From assembly GCF_011386835.1 (NCBI RefSeq), contig NC_088791.1, positions 52,285,498 to 52,349,497 on the forward strand: 64,000 nt of DNA, read 5' to 3'. Shown one piece after another: positions 47,301-58,384 of the stretch (the first letter of the stretch is position 1; every line of letters begins with the position of its first letter). The position numbers were made by a program, and so were the translations under genes. The notes beneath the pieces were generated by a model. It was not told the origin of the DNA. It did not search any database and saw only the letters and a list, made by a program, of their open reading frames with translations. The DNA is from Chrysemys picta bellii. Its lineage: Eukaryota > Chordata > Testudines > Emydidae.

Positions 47301-47597
47301 TTTTATTTATATAACCCTTTTGCTGATTTTTAAAGTGTTACATAAACAGGACAGGTGAAATATTATCATGTAAAGCAACCATAAACACATGAAAAGACCT
47401 AGGTTTCCAATTTATGATTAAAACTCTACTATCTACACAATATACATAGACATAAAATGTAAAAACGTAAATACCTTAGAAACAGTAGCCAATCAGTTGT
47501 TTTAATTGTCATATTTGAATTCAGCACATCAAAATACATAATAAATAGCACATTTTATCTCTGAAGCGGATGACTTCTCAAAAATTGTAGACCGGTG

Positions 47598-48222
47598 TCA
47601 TCAGAGTGCCCTCTTCAGGCCGGTGATCCACCTTATTGCTGGCCCCCGTGTCCCTCCCAGGACCCCAGTGCCCTGTTCTCTGGGTCTCCCAACCCAGGGG
47701 AACCCCCAACCCTCTATCAGGGTCTCCCTACCCAGGAGAACCCCCAACCCTCTATCCCCACCTTGCCTCAGTCGTGGGCTACTGCCAGTCACCAACTAGC
47801 CCCTGCCCCTGGGGCAGACTGCAGTGTCAGCCACTCATCATAGGCCAGGTTGGGTTTGGACCTGCTGCCTTTGCCTACCCCTGGGCTGCTCTCTGGAACC
47901 CCAGTACCCATGGGCCTTCTGCTAGGCCGCAGCCTGGGGCTTTCCAGGCTGGAGCCTCCCCAGCTCCTCTGCCTTTCCCCAGCCCTGCTCCACTCAGGTA
48001 CTCTGCTCAGGTCCCTGCAGCCAGGTCTGTCTCCCTCTATCGCTAGAGGGAGACTTCTGGTTCCCAGCCTCCTATATAGGGCCAGCTGAGGCCCGATTTG
48101 GGCGTGGTCCAGGTGCAGCTGCCTCCCCAATCAGTCTATTAGCTGTTTTCCCTGCCACAGTCCTCTCCCAGGGCTGTTTTAAGCCCTTCAGGGCAGAAGC
48201 GGGTGACCACCCGGCTACAGTA
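47598..48222 (-). repeat. GC-rich repeat, part 2
   Basis: A 0.6 kb GC-rich block with strong contrast to its flanks. GAACCCCCAACCCTCTATC is repeated in tandem at about 47700 and 47741. It ends GGTGACCACCCGGCTACAG; reverse-complemented this gives CTGTAGCCGGGTGGTCACC, similar to the TGTAGCACAGCGGGAATCAC of part 1, so parts 1 and 2 may be the two ends of one TIR element. The frames on both strands (47636-48130) come from composition and are not genes. Confidence 0.5.
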
Positions 48223-48243
48223 TACATACCAAAAAATATGTTC

Positions 48244-48348
48244 TCTAGGTCTGTGAGTTGAGGTTACTATCAGGTAATCTAGGTCTGTGAGTTGAGGTTA
48301 CTATCAGGTAATCTAGGTCTGTGAGTTAAGAGGTCACTAAAAGGTAAT
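48244..48348 (+). repeat. 34-bp tandem repeat, three copies
   Basis: Two identical 34-bp copies starting TCTAGGTCTGTGAGTTGAGG (48244-48277 and 48278-48311) are followed by a third, diverged copy to about 48348. Confidence 0.9.
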
Positions 48349-48434
48349 CCACATACTCCTGGCAGGCAGGGGAAGAGTCACATATCTCACTGGCTGGTCA
48401 TATGTAAATTAAGTATTGTGTCATTTACAATGAG

Positions 48435-48667
48435 GGGTGGTCTAGACTGGATATTAGGAAACACTATTTCACTAGGAGGGTGGTGAAGCACTGGAATGGG
48501 TTACCTAGGGAGGTGGTGGACTCTGCATCCTTAGAGGTTTTTAAGACCCGGCTTGACAAAGCCTTGGTTGGGATGATTTAGTTGGTGTTGGTCCTGCTTT
48601 GAGCAGGGGATTGGACTAGATGACCTCCTGAGGTCTCCTCCAACCCTAATATTCTATGATTCTATGA
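48435..48667 (+). mobile_element. CR1 LINE 3' end, 5'-truncated
   Basis: It reads GGTGGTCTAGACTGGATATT, ATGGGTTACCTAGGGAGGTG, GACTAGATGACCTCCTGAGG and ends ATTCTATGATTCTATGAT, the CR1 octamer tail. Only the last few hundred bases remain, the usual outcome of aborted reverse transcription. Confidence 0.9.
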
Positions 48668-48710
48668 TGTGTGTGTGTGTGTGTGTGCACTGTGTGTGTG
48701 TGTGTGCTGT
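48668..48710. repeat. GT microsatellite following the CR1 tail
   Basis: An interrupted GT run directly follows the CR1 octamers, as if seeded by the LINE tail. Confidence 0.9.
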
Positions 48711-50694
48711 GTGTTAAGCAAAGTGGTGATACAGAATTGAATATTACAAGCTGGTGGGTACTAATCCTTTGGGAATAGCGGATCTAAGAGTTCTGTGGGC
48801 ATTCAGTGGAACAGGGGCTGAGCACTCCCAAGGGACACGGAGAGGACTCGGAGGTTGGAGTGTGCCTACAGCTACCCTGTACAGAGAGAGTGAGGTTTGC
48901 GGAGGCCTGGAAGGCAGTGCTTGTGTTGCCAGAGGCTGGGTTATTTTCAGAGAGCTGATTCACAACAGGCACAAACAAGACTACCTAACACTAAAGTGAG
49001 GTGCCTTACAACCCAGGGTACACTGGGAAGTGTCACAATGGGATATATGCTGTTACTGAAAAAATAAAATGAGTAATAAGGGTCCATCTCTTTGGTTTCA
49101 CTTTTCTTTGCTCTGCCTTTGTAAGGCAGCACAAAGCAAATGGAAATCTATGCTGAAGGGGCAACTCAAGATTTTTCTGTTGTAGAGGAATTGTAGGGTG
49201 GCTCAAACCTGCATATCTGGCTCTCTGTCACCCACTTCTCTCCCAGCATAGTTGGTGAGTTAGGAGCTGAGGGCACACTGCTCTTGCATCATCTGGGGTC
49301 TAAAGTCCTATTAAAAATCAGAGTAGGTTGCTGTTACACCAGAGGCTGGTTTGGTCCATGGCTCCTCCATGTTTGGGGGAGGAGGAAATGTGGTTTAGAG
49401 CTAGCACTCTCGGTACAGCTAGGGATTGAGCCCAATGTGTTTCATCTTGAGAACTAGCAACTCTTTCTACAAAATATATAGGAATGCTAAAACCATCTTG
49501 GACACCACTGAAATGCAGCCACTTCTGGAGTGCAATGTTAATTGATTTTGAAGTGTTCGGGCCTTTCAAAATTCTTTATTAATGCTATCACAATGCTGCA
49601 GCAGAATGAGAAAGTTTTATCCCTGTCTTCTGAAGCTTTGAGAAAGGTTACAAATGTGTGCCTGTGTTACATTTTCAATTAATTCTGTTGTCCTCTCTTG
49701 ATCACTTTGGAAAATATGTTTAAGTGGCTTTGAGGTGATTTATTTAATCTTACTGAGTCGCACACTTAAAAAATATGTCAAGAATTACTCTAAGAGAAGA
49801 GCTCTGTGTTCATCATTACTTTGTTGTGACTATGATTTGTAGAGCTAAACAAGTGAAATAGGTTGACATTTCAATAACTGTTCAATGGACCAGAGACTTA
49901 CTAGTCTGTTTTCAGCAGTTTGATCAAACATAGATGTGACAAGCATAAAAACAAATTAAATCCTTCACTGGAAACAGTTGTCCATTAATTCATACTCTGA
50001 TGAAAACTGGTCTTGTAATAATTGTCACTTTAATATACTGAGATTGCCTTATCCTTTCAATTTGTTTTATAATTACTCCAGCTGAATGGGTAACATCAAA
50101 GAGTTCATACCTTAAACGTCAATACATAATTTTCTTTTTAAAACTTTTCTGTGTGTGAATTTAGTACTTGTGAAAGGTACAAGATTAAGAGCTCTTGACA
50201 TTGAAGTCCTCTGTTTGCACAACAGTTACTGCATGGGCAATAGCAGTGCAGGATTGCACATGCTGCCTTCCATTCTGCCCCAACCTGGACCTGGAGGTTC
50301 ACCTTTAAGTACGGAGGATAATTCAGTTTCCATGAGCATTGACCTGCTAGCCTGTCAGTGATACAACAAAAGGTGCCAACAACAGTGGTGATTTTAGTGA
50401 TGTGGGCATTTGCTGGCGAGGACTGCATTCAGGTCCACCAACTCAGATCATATGTGCTATCAAACAACCTTTAGATAGTAACAATCATTGGACACTGTTG
50501 TACTTGTAATAATAGCCCTTGGAGTCAGTGGATTCTGAACCCCGCCATATTGGGATATAACCTTTTGTAACCTGATTTGTGTTGTGTAATTGTGGTGAGG
50601 AGATGAAGTTACTGGCACTTTCGTGTGTGATACAGTGATGATATAAGCTTAATTCTATTGGGGATCCCTTAGCATCTCTAATCTAGAGGCTCTG
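48711..50694. other. Unassigned DNA, no gene seen
   Basis: No supported gene or repeat. The frames at 50138-50428 on both strands lack any family signature. Confidence 0.5.
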
Positions 50695-50764
50695 GGTGAA
50701 ATCCTGGCCCCACTGAAGTCAATGGCAATTTTATTGTTGACTTCAGTGGGGCCAGGATTTCACC
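50695..50764. mobile_element. Perfect 28-bp foldback
   Basis: Arms 50695-50722 and 50737-50764 are exact reverse complements (starting GGTGAAATCCTGGCCCCACT) around a 14-bp spacer. It is the best-preserved member of the small palindromic class seen at 30437, 30629, 35458 and 41573. It could be a MITE or a hairpin-forming remnant. Confidence 0.8.
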
Positions 50765-51589
50765 ATCTATACCTAGAACTGTCTAAAATATGCAATGTTT
50801 CTTTCCCAAATTGTACACAAATTCTTTTGCTGTTTCTTTAGTTCACGTGATTACTCTCCTTCCTAGTCTCTCTACTTCTCTCCCCATCCTATCTTGAGAG
50901 GACTTTTATTTGGAAACTCTCTGGTATTCATCTTAATTTTCTGTTCCTTATTCTGGTTTCTCTACCAAAGTGAATACTCAATCCCTCTGTATGTTTTTAA
51001 ATTTCCCTATTTTTTAAAGGTGAGAACTCACTTCTCACTGAATAATAGAATTTTGTTGCACTTAAAAAAACCATACTTCCTTATCAGCCATTCAAGAAGC
51101 CACAAAATTATGAGAGAACTTTGGAGAATACTGGATACTGACTTCCTGGCAAAGAGATAATTATAAGTTATTAGTATGGTTGGGTCTTTGGCTTAATGCC
51201 AGGAAGCCAAGTAACTTTGAGGCACCTCACATCAGATGGGATCACTGAAAATAAATTCCTGAGTTGCCAGATTGATTTCCCTGCATACCACTGAATGGAG
51301 GCATGTCTCTTTCATCTGTGTAGTTCATGTACTTTTTCATTTATATTGAAACCATGGCAAGATGATCAAATGTGTAAGTCAAAAGAAAACTGCAAAAACT
51401 ATACTGCAACTTCAGCACTCACACAAGTTATGCTTAACACTAGCAATGGACAGCTAACACTGTGGACATTTTTGGCTCCTATAAACACATATTTGTGGTG
51501 ATTTTGGTAGTTAGATTTCAATAAAGTCACAAATAATTCCAAAATATTTACTTGCCAAGTGGCAGATTGTGAAACCTTTATTACTGTGG
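50765..51589. other. AT-rich DNA, no gene seen
   Basis: No recognisable feature. Confidence 0.5.
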
Positions 51590-52340
51590 TGACAGGTTAC
51601 TTACACTAGTACTCCCATTGATCTCAAAGTTGTGTCAGTTCAGGGCCACTGCACCTGTATTTCCCCTCAGTGGTCCAGCAAGGTCACCCACTCTCAGGTT
51701 TCTATCTTCCCAGCCATTGCCTTTCTGGGTGGAGACGCATGTCTCCCTCCCTTCTGACTGCGGTATGTCCAGGTTGCACAGTTCCCTGCCTACTGTGTTA
51801 TTCTGGGCATGACAGGCTGCCCGAGGATGTCTGCTTGTTTTCTCTTCAGAGACTTAACAGGTGTAATTGACACAATTATGTTACCACACAGCTACTTTAT
51901 CCTGAACATAAAAAGAATTGCAGAGAAATATATTAAAAATAATAAAAGAGCCTACACAATGCTAATAAGCTTACCAAAGTTACCTCAATCCTAACAGGGA
52001 TTCTGGCTGGCTAAGTCCTTCACTCCCTCATCCAAGGGGATTCCTGGTGGTTAGAGTACATCAAAGCTTCAGCTCAGAACGAGCATCCAGACTTATGGGA
52101 CCTCAGTAGTTCCAGTTCTTCCAACCCTACTATAGGGATTGGGGCCCTCCATGAATCAGGGGCCCTGTCTGTTTCCTGGATGAGGAAGAAAGCCCTGAGT
52201 CAGTTTAAAACCTGGCTATTTATCTAAAAAACCCTCTCTTTGTCTGTTGGTCCCTGGAGAATCCACTTTGGACTAGCTTATGTGAACCTCTCCAGGGGAG
52301 TGGCTTCAAAGGGCTGATAATGGAGGAAGTACATTATTCT
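51590..52340 (-). repeat. Possible LTR-type repeat
   Basis: A block with different composition from its flanks, with TGACAGGTTACTTACACTAG at the left and pyrimidine-rich sequence on the plus strand. On the minus strand several AATA/TTTA-rich signals occur near 51920-51950. Ends and class are unresolved. Confidence 0.3.
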
Positions 52341-55300
52341 CCCCCCTCCATGCTAGAGAAGGTACGTACAATGTTTCAGTTGCACATACACAAATGTATG
52401 TTTAATACAATGGACCACAAATGTATTAACCCTAATTTCATAAACTTTATTGAATTAATTTAATCTTAATTTCATAAGGTTTGTTCAGGGTATTGCAGAA
52501 TATTGTCAGTCTGTCACAGCTCAGCAATGGAAATAAAGGGGTTGGCAATCTGGTCCCAAGTTATTTGGTTTTAGATACTATTTTTATCAAGTAAAGTTCA
52601 AAATGCAGCATAGGAGATCACAGCTACTCTCAGATGTGTTGTGTTTTTCATATTTCTTAATTCCATGTTAATGAAAAAAAGTCAAGGGAGAAATAACATG
52701 AATAGCTCAAGAAAAATGGTTACTGAGTTACATTAAATTAGTGTTTCCTCGACAAACAAATTATAATTAGTAATTTAGGGGTCATTTGTTCAATGCTTAC
52801 CATGTTGGTAAATGCTTAGTCTCGTGAATATTCTCCCTGATTTTACTGGTTGACTTGAGTGAGTAAGCACTCACCAACATTAGTAAGTGTTGCATACTGT
52901 ATTATCTTAATAGATTATTGTAAGGTACTACAGCTCGCTCTGGTATCTAGAATATTATTGGTTTATGCAGTAGCTTAATCAATGGAATTCTAAGGGTATC
53001 CTGTTATAGTACTATCAAAGGGGGTAAATTATATGAGACTGTCACTTCTTGATCATATATTAATTTTGTAGTAGATTATGGTGCCAGCAATATACTTCCA
53101 TTTCTTAGCATGGGGTCATATCATCACATTTTAACCTACTGATCTGAGAATCTAGCAGACGAGCCACTGTTTTATTCAGATAAAATAATCTGAACTCTTG
53201 CTTTCCAGACTCCAATTTAAATGTGTCTGTTTACCTAGGCATTTATATTGTGTTTATCAGTATGGTATCTGAGCATCAAAAGCTATAATGAGAATCTGTG
53301 TATCCTGGCACGACCAAAAAAGCATGCTAATCAGTAGTATTATGGTATCTCTCAGGCAGCAGAATGACATTATCTCTCCACATATATATATCCCATATAG
53401 TTTTGGAGATTTGATCTTTGTACTACTCTAATGCTTCTGAGAAAAGACAGTGGAAATGTGTACTTCGCAGATACTCCTTAAAATGATTATATGCAATTTT
53501 TTAAAAGTGCAATTGAATTGATGATTACAACTTATACTTCAAAACAAGTAATGTTTGTAATCTGCATACTATTACTAGGAACATTTTCACTATCATTATA
53601 GTTTTTCTAAGGAAATATCTTTGTATTAAAGAACAGACCTGCTGCATTTTGCTCTTCGTTTGTAGACTCTGTTAAAAATAAGTGAAAGAATAGAAATGAA
53701 AAAATGATTGAAGCCACAGTCAAAAAAGGCCATACATAATGAAAGGTGTGTGCTATAGTGAATCTAGCCTTCTTTAAGGATATCTTTACTCTTTCTTTTG
53801 CCAATGACGTATATGGGAAATGTTCTGAATATTTATCTGAAGAAACTGTACACATGCTGATACAGTTAAAACCATAGCTGTCCAATTACTGCCCAATTTC
53901 AAATCAGCCAGTGGCTAGGTAGGTATAATAGTAGGGATACTGACACTGAGATTTCACTTCTTAATTTCCTATGGAAATGAGGGAATATTATTTAAAAATA
54001 AAAATATTGCCTTGAAGCAGTGTTACAGAGGACAAACAAGGTTCAGGGATTCTATTTAATATCTATTCAGTGCCAGTTATATTGCTATCAAAACCATAGG
54101 ATTTTAAACTTGCACTCAAGATGCTTTATTTACTCCAAACATATATTCCATTGTAGATTTATTTATGCAGACATGTTTTTTCTTGATGTACTATTTATAA
54201 TGTTATCTTAAATTTACTAAATATAGATTTAATTGTTAGTATTTTTCTTTCCATGCAGTTTGACACATCTGTATTAGGTTACTAAAACACAATGGGGGCC
54301 AGAGTCATTGAAGCTGGCTGGTACAGGAAGGTATAATTTACATCCCCCTGCAGTAGCATGGTTTCCTTCGCACAAGTGGGGAATTAACCTAAATGAAGGG
54401 CAGATGGTGTGGTGATCATCTACATTCTCTTGGGGTTTCCACCAGGCTGGGCATCTGCACTGTGGGTTTCTTAGAAGTCCCTTGAGTACAGATTGTTGAG
54501 GGATGTGCATCGTATAGCTACATTGGCCATGTTCTCTAGTAGAAGGCATGTCCTTTAGTAGAAGGAAGATTTCAGCCACAGCCACCTCCCAGGGCAAACC
54601 TTCCACTGCTGGGAGCCTAAACAATGGAAGATTACGTAGCTGCTAGAAATGAAGCCCAGTATTAGAATTAAATGGTATATAATAGAATTCTAGGATTTTG
54701 GGGTTCTGGAATCCCACCATAGCATGACATTAGGATAATGTAGAAAAACCAGTAATTGTCCTACTTCTCTGTTTCCAGAAGCAGTAGGATTGGGAGTTGA
54801 AGTCCATTTGCAGAATCAATTCTCTCCTTCCCCTTTGGAAGCATTAAAATTGTGCAGGTGAACGCTTTCATTTGCCTGCTTCCAGTTCCTCTGGATAGGC
54901 TAATGGTGGGAGACCCCTTTGAAGACAGCAAGTATTTTTAAAATGACAGACCTCCTAGTCTTTGCCTAGCCTTAATATACTCTAGAAGACTAATCTCTCT
55001 CCCCCTCCCCACTATAAGCTTTATGCTCAGTATAATTCAGGTAAAATCACACTTATCAGAGTATTTGAAATGACTAACAAGAAACGTCTATAAAATAAAT
55101 GTTTCCCCATTCAAAATTTGAATAATGTGGAATAATACTATCATTATCTTATTTCTTTGTTTCTTTATTTTGGTAGGGCTAGATTTATTATTTATTTATT
55201 TTACGCCAAAGATGGAATAATACTGACACATGAAGCAGATCCAAGATCAGAGTCAGTAAAACAAATATTTACTATCACTTCACTTTTGTGTCCTTGTACA

Positions 55301-55499
55301 GCTTTGGGTCAGAGAACAGGTCCAAAAAGAGGTTGAAGCCCACCAGCTACTAGTAGGCTGGCCCAGATCATATGAGATATGAAATATGAGTCTGATTCTG
55401 CACTCATGCAATATTTGGAACTCAGGCAGGACCTTATTTAAAGTAAAATACCTGTTTCCTAAAAGAATCCTGTGCATTGCTAAAAGCACATCAGGAATT
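52341..55499. other. AT-rich DNA, no gene seen
   Basis: No gene, RNA or repeat family recognised. Short palindromic AT-rich patches are within what is expected by chance. Confidence 0.5.
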
Positions 55500-56035
55500 T
55501 CCGTCTAGCTTATTGTGTGGCCAGAGGAACCCAGGCCAAGAAACCTCTTTCTCCCACAGAAATCCCACATCCCTCATGGGTTTTGCCTCCCCCAAACAGC
55601 CCATCCCCATCGCTAGCCTCTGGCCCTGCTGCTCCCCGATCCCGACATCCATCCAGGCCGGCCACATGGCTCCTTCCTTGCCCCCCACCCTCCCAGACTC
55701 CCAGCCCTGGCCTATTCTGCCTCTCTGTCCCCCCCCATGATCCCCATGATCATCCCCAGTGTCCCCGGTAGCCACCACTTCCTCCCTCCTCTGAGCCCTC
55801 CCATTTTGCCCCATCACTGCAAAAAAGAAGCTCCCCTTCTTTGCTGACCTGGCAGGCAGCGGCAGGCACAGCGACTCCAGCAAGCTCAGACAGGCTACTC
55901 TTGTCCAGGCACATACCTGAGCACAGCTGTAACGGGGTGGGTGGGACAGGACAGGGACAGCTTCTTTCCCTACCCCCTCTGGAATGTGCCCCCTCCAGGT
56001 GTCTGGGGAGGGGCATGTGACCATTCAATTAAAGA
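55500..56035. repeat. GC-rich unclassified block
   Basis: A 0.5 kb C-rich block with sharp edges against AT-rich flanks. It gives a 177-residue minus-strand frame and overlapping frames on the plus strand, all biased to Pro, Gly and Ser. I find no domain. It may be a GC-rich interspersed repeat like 47598-48222. Confidence 0.4.
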
Positions 56036-56162
56036 GGCCTTCTGGGCACAATTACCCCCAAGGAAAATTTTGACCAGTTGGATCATTAGAGATCCAGTCT
56101 GATACGTTAAGCAATCAATTTGCAAACATCTAGAAGATAATAAGGTGATAAGTAACAGTCAG

Positions 56163-56830
56163 TATGGATTTGTTAAGAACAGGTCATGTCAAACCAACCT
56201 GATAGCTTTCTTTGACAGGGTAACAAACCTCGTGGATGAGGGGAAGTCGTAGACGTGGTATATCTTGACTTTAGTAAAGCTTTTGATGCTGTCTCACATG
56301 ATCTTCTCATAAACAAACTAGGGAAATGCAACCTAGATGGAGCTACTATAAGGTGGGTGCATAACTAGTTGCAAAACCATTCTCAGAGAGTAGTGATCAG
56401 TGGTTCACTGTCATGCTGGAAGGGCATAATGAGTGTAGTCCCGCAGGGATCAGTTATGGGTCCAGTTCTGTTCAATATCTTCATCAATGATTTAGATAAT
56501 GGCATAGAGAGTACACTTATAAAGTTTGCGGATGATACCAAGCTGGGAGGGGTTGCAAGTGCTTCGGAGGATAGGATTAAATTTCAAAATGATCTGGACA
56601 AATTGGAATGGTGTGAAGTAAATAGAATGAAATTCAATAAGGACAAATAAAAAGTACTACATTTAGGAAGGAACAGTCAGTTGCACACATACAAAATGGG
56701 AAATGACTGCCTAGGAAGGAGTACTGCGGAAAGGGAACTGGGGGTCATTGTGGACCACAAGCTAAATATGAGTCAACAGTGCAAAAAAAGTGAACATCAT
56801 TCTGGGATGTATTAGCAGGAGCGTTGTAAG
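56163..56830 (+). pseudogene. CR1 reverse transcriptase C-terminal part, broken
   Basis: The longest frame (56369-56650) holds VPQGSVMGPVLFNIFINDL and LIKFADDTKLGG; FADD begins at about 56525. Upstream, GRRGIS-like frameshifted sequence keeps YLDFSKAFDAVSHD (about 56260-56300, motif A). Downstream, a TAA at 56648 replaces a codon within FNKDK.KVLHLG. Motifs A, B and C of the catalytic centre can thus all be seen, in two frames. Confidence 0.85.
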
Positions 56831-57316
56831 CAAAACATGAGAAGTAATTCTTCAGCTCTACTCCACGCTGATTAGGCTTCAACTGGAATATTGTGTCCAG
56901 TTCTAGGCGCCACATTTCAGGAAGAATGTGGACAAATTGGAGAGAGTCCAGAGAAGAGCGACAGAAATGATTAAAGGTCTAGAAAACATGACCTATGAGG
57001 GAAGATTTAAAAAATTGGGTTTGTTTAGTCTGGAAAAGAGAAGACTGAGAGGGGACATGATAACAGTTTTCAAGTATATATGAGGTTGTTACAAGGAGGA
57101 GGGAGAAAATTTGTTTTTCTTAAACTTTGAGGATAGGACAAGAAGCAATTGTCTTAAATTGCAGCAAGAGAGGTTTAGGTTGGACATTAGGAAAAACTTC
57201 CTAATTGTCAGGGTGGTTAAGCACTGAAATAAATTGCCTAAAGTGGTTGTGGAATCTCCATCATTGGAGATTTTTAAGAGCAGGTTAGACAAACAGCTGT
57301 CAGGAATGGTCTAGAT

Positions 57317-57529
57317 CAAGGATTCTCAAACTGGGGGTCGGGACCCCTCAGGGGGTTGCACGGTTATTTCATGGGAGGTTGCAAGCTGTCAGCCTCCACC
57401 CCAAACCCTGCTTTGCATCCAGCATTTATAATGGTGTTAAATATATAAAAAAGTGTTTTTATAAGGGGGTTGCACTCAGAGACTTGTTATGTGAAAGGGG
57501 TCACCAGTACAAAAGTTTCAGAATCACTG
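57317..57529. mobile_element. hAT-like MITE in the CR1 3' region
   Basis: The ends CAAGGATTCTCAAACTGG and, reverse-complemented, CAGTGATTCTGAAACTTT are inverted repeats. GTCTAGAT flanks it exactly (57309-57316 and 57530-57537), the 8-bp duplication of hAT elements. Removing it restores continuous CR1 sequence. At 213 bp it has no transposase. Confidence 0.9.
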
Positions 57530-57622
57530 GTCTAGATAATACTATGTCCTGCCTTGAGTGCAGGGGACTGGATTAGATGGCCTCTTGAGTTCCCTTCCAG
57601 TTCTATGATTCTATGATTCTTT

Positions 57623-58384
57623 GTGTCAATCAACTCCTTCTCCCACTGGAATTGTTTTTCCAGAGATGTTTCCTGGGTTTTTACAAAAAAGAGTTTTTCC
57701 TTTTCGATAAGCATACAAACAAAAAAGATATTTTTGTTTTTTTATATTTTAAATGACTTTTTAATTCACTGGGCTTTGGAGCAGGCACCCTGTCAGGGCT
57801 GGAAGGAAGACTTTTCAATGCAGTGACACTACAATAGGCAGGACTGTGTAAGAAACGGAGCCAACTGGTGCTCTCTCTCAGATGTATCACTCTGTGATTG
57901 CCCAGTGAGGATGGACACATTCTGTAATACTGCCTCATAGAGGGTACTCAGATACTGTGGTGTTGAGGGTAGTAGAAAAACAGCTGAATGGACAAGAAGA
58001 GGGAGGGCTTTTGGACAATGTGGGAAGGGGGACAAGGCACAGACCCTTGACTTCAGGCTTAGCAGTTTCTCAGCTTTAAATAATTAATAATTATTAGACC
58101 AGCATTCCATTTGAATTTGACATCCAGTAATTCTTGTGCTCAATGCTTTATAAATACTGACAAATAAATGATCAAAGCATCATATTATTTTACCAAGCTT
58201 GTCAGCTGTTCATTAGTTACACAGATTGTTCCTAATTATAGTTTACATAGTCTTGTAGATGTAAAGCATATAAGAAGGAATTGCCTGGAATGCATATAGA
58301 ATTCATGAAGACATACTTTGAGTTTGTGGTGTTCTTTTGTTATCTGACTTTCTAATCCTTTAAAGGCTTTTTTATTATGAATTT
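57623..58384. other. Unassigned DNA, no gene seen
   Basis: No supported feature. Confidence 0.5.

Larger units (their letters stand above)
45050..47597 (+). mobile_element. Nearly intact DNA transposon with long diverged TIRs
   Basis: The left flank of the transposase frame and the reverse complement of its right flank align over more than 100 bp: CTCTACA with GTCTACA, GCTTCTGAAATAAA with GCTTCAGAGATAAA, and TGATTGGCTCTAGTTTTCAA with TGATTGGCTACTGTTTCTAA. Identity is about 60-65 percent by eye. TGTCA occurs at 45045-45049 and 47596-47600 and may be the target duplication, overlapping the end by 2 bases. The element is about 2.55 kb with one central gene. The superfamily is not known to me. 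Confidence 0.65.
56090..57622 (+). mobile_element. CR1 LINE, 5'-truncated, plus strand
   Basis: The copy begins within the reverse transcriptase (GATACGTTAAGCAATCAATT is the first recognisable part) and runs to a 3' end with ATTCTATG octamers (57600-57620). Stops and frameshifts break the coding part. A hAT-like element (57317-57529) interrupts its 3' untranslated region. Confidence 0.88.

Noticed and set aside
47636..48130. Overlapping 136- and 113-residue frames
   Set aside because: Both follow from the GC-rich repeat; neither shows a domain.
50138..50428. 96-residue minus-strand and 68-residue plus-strand frames
   Set aside because: Both are open over the same bases, with no domain, no splice-site pattern that convinced me and no repeat family I can name.
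55491..56024. 177-residue minus-strand open frame
   Set aside because: It lies in a GC-rich block with open frames on both strands; low-complexity Gly/Ser/Arg content and no recognisable domain or splice context.
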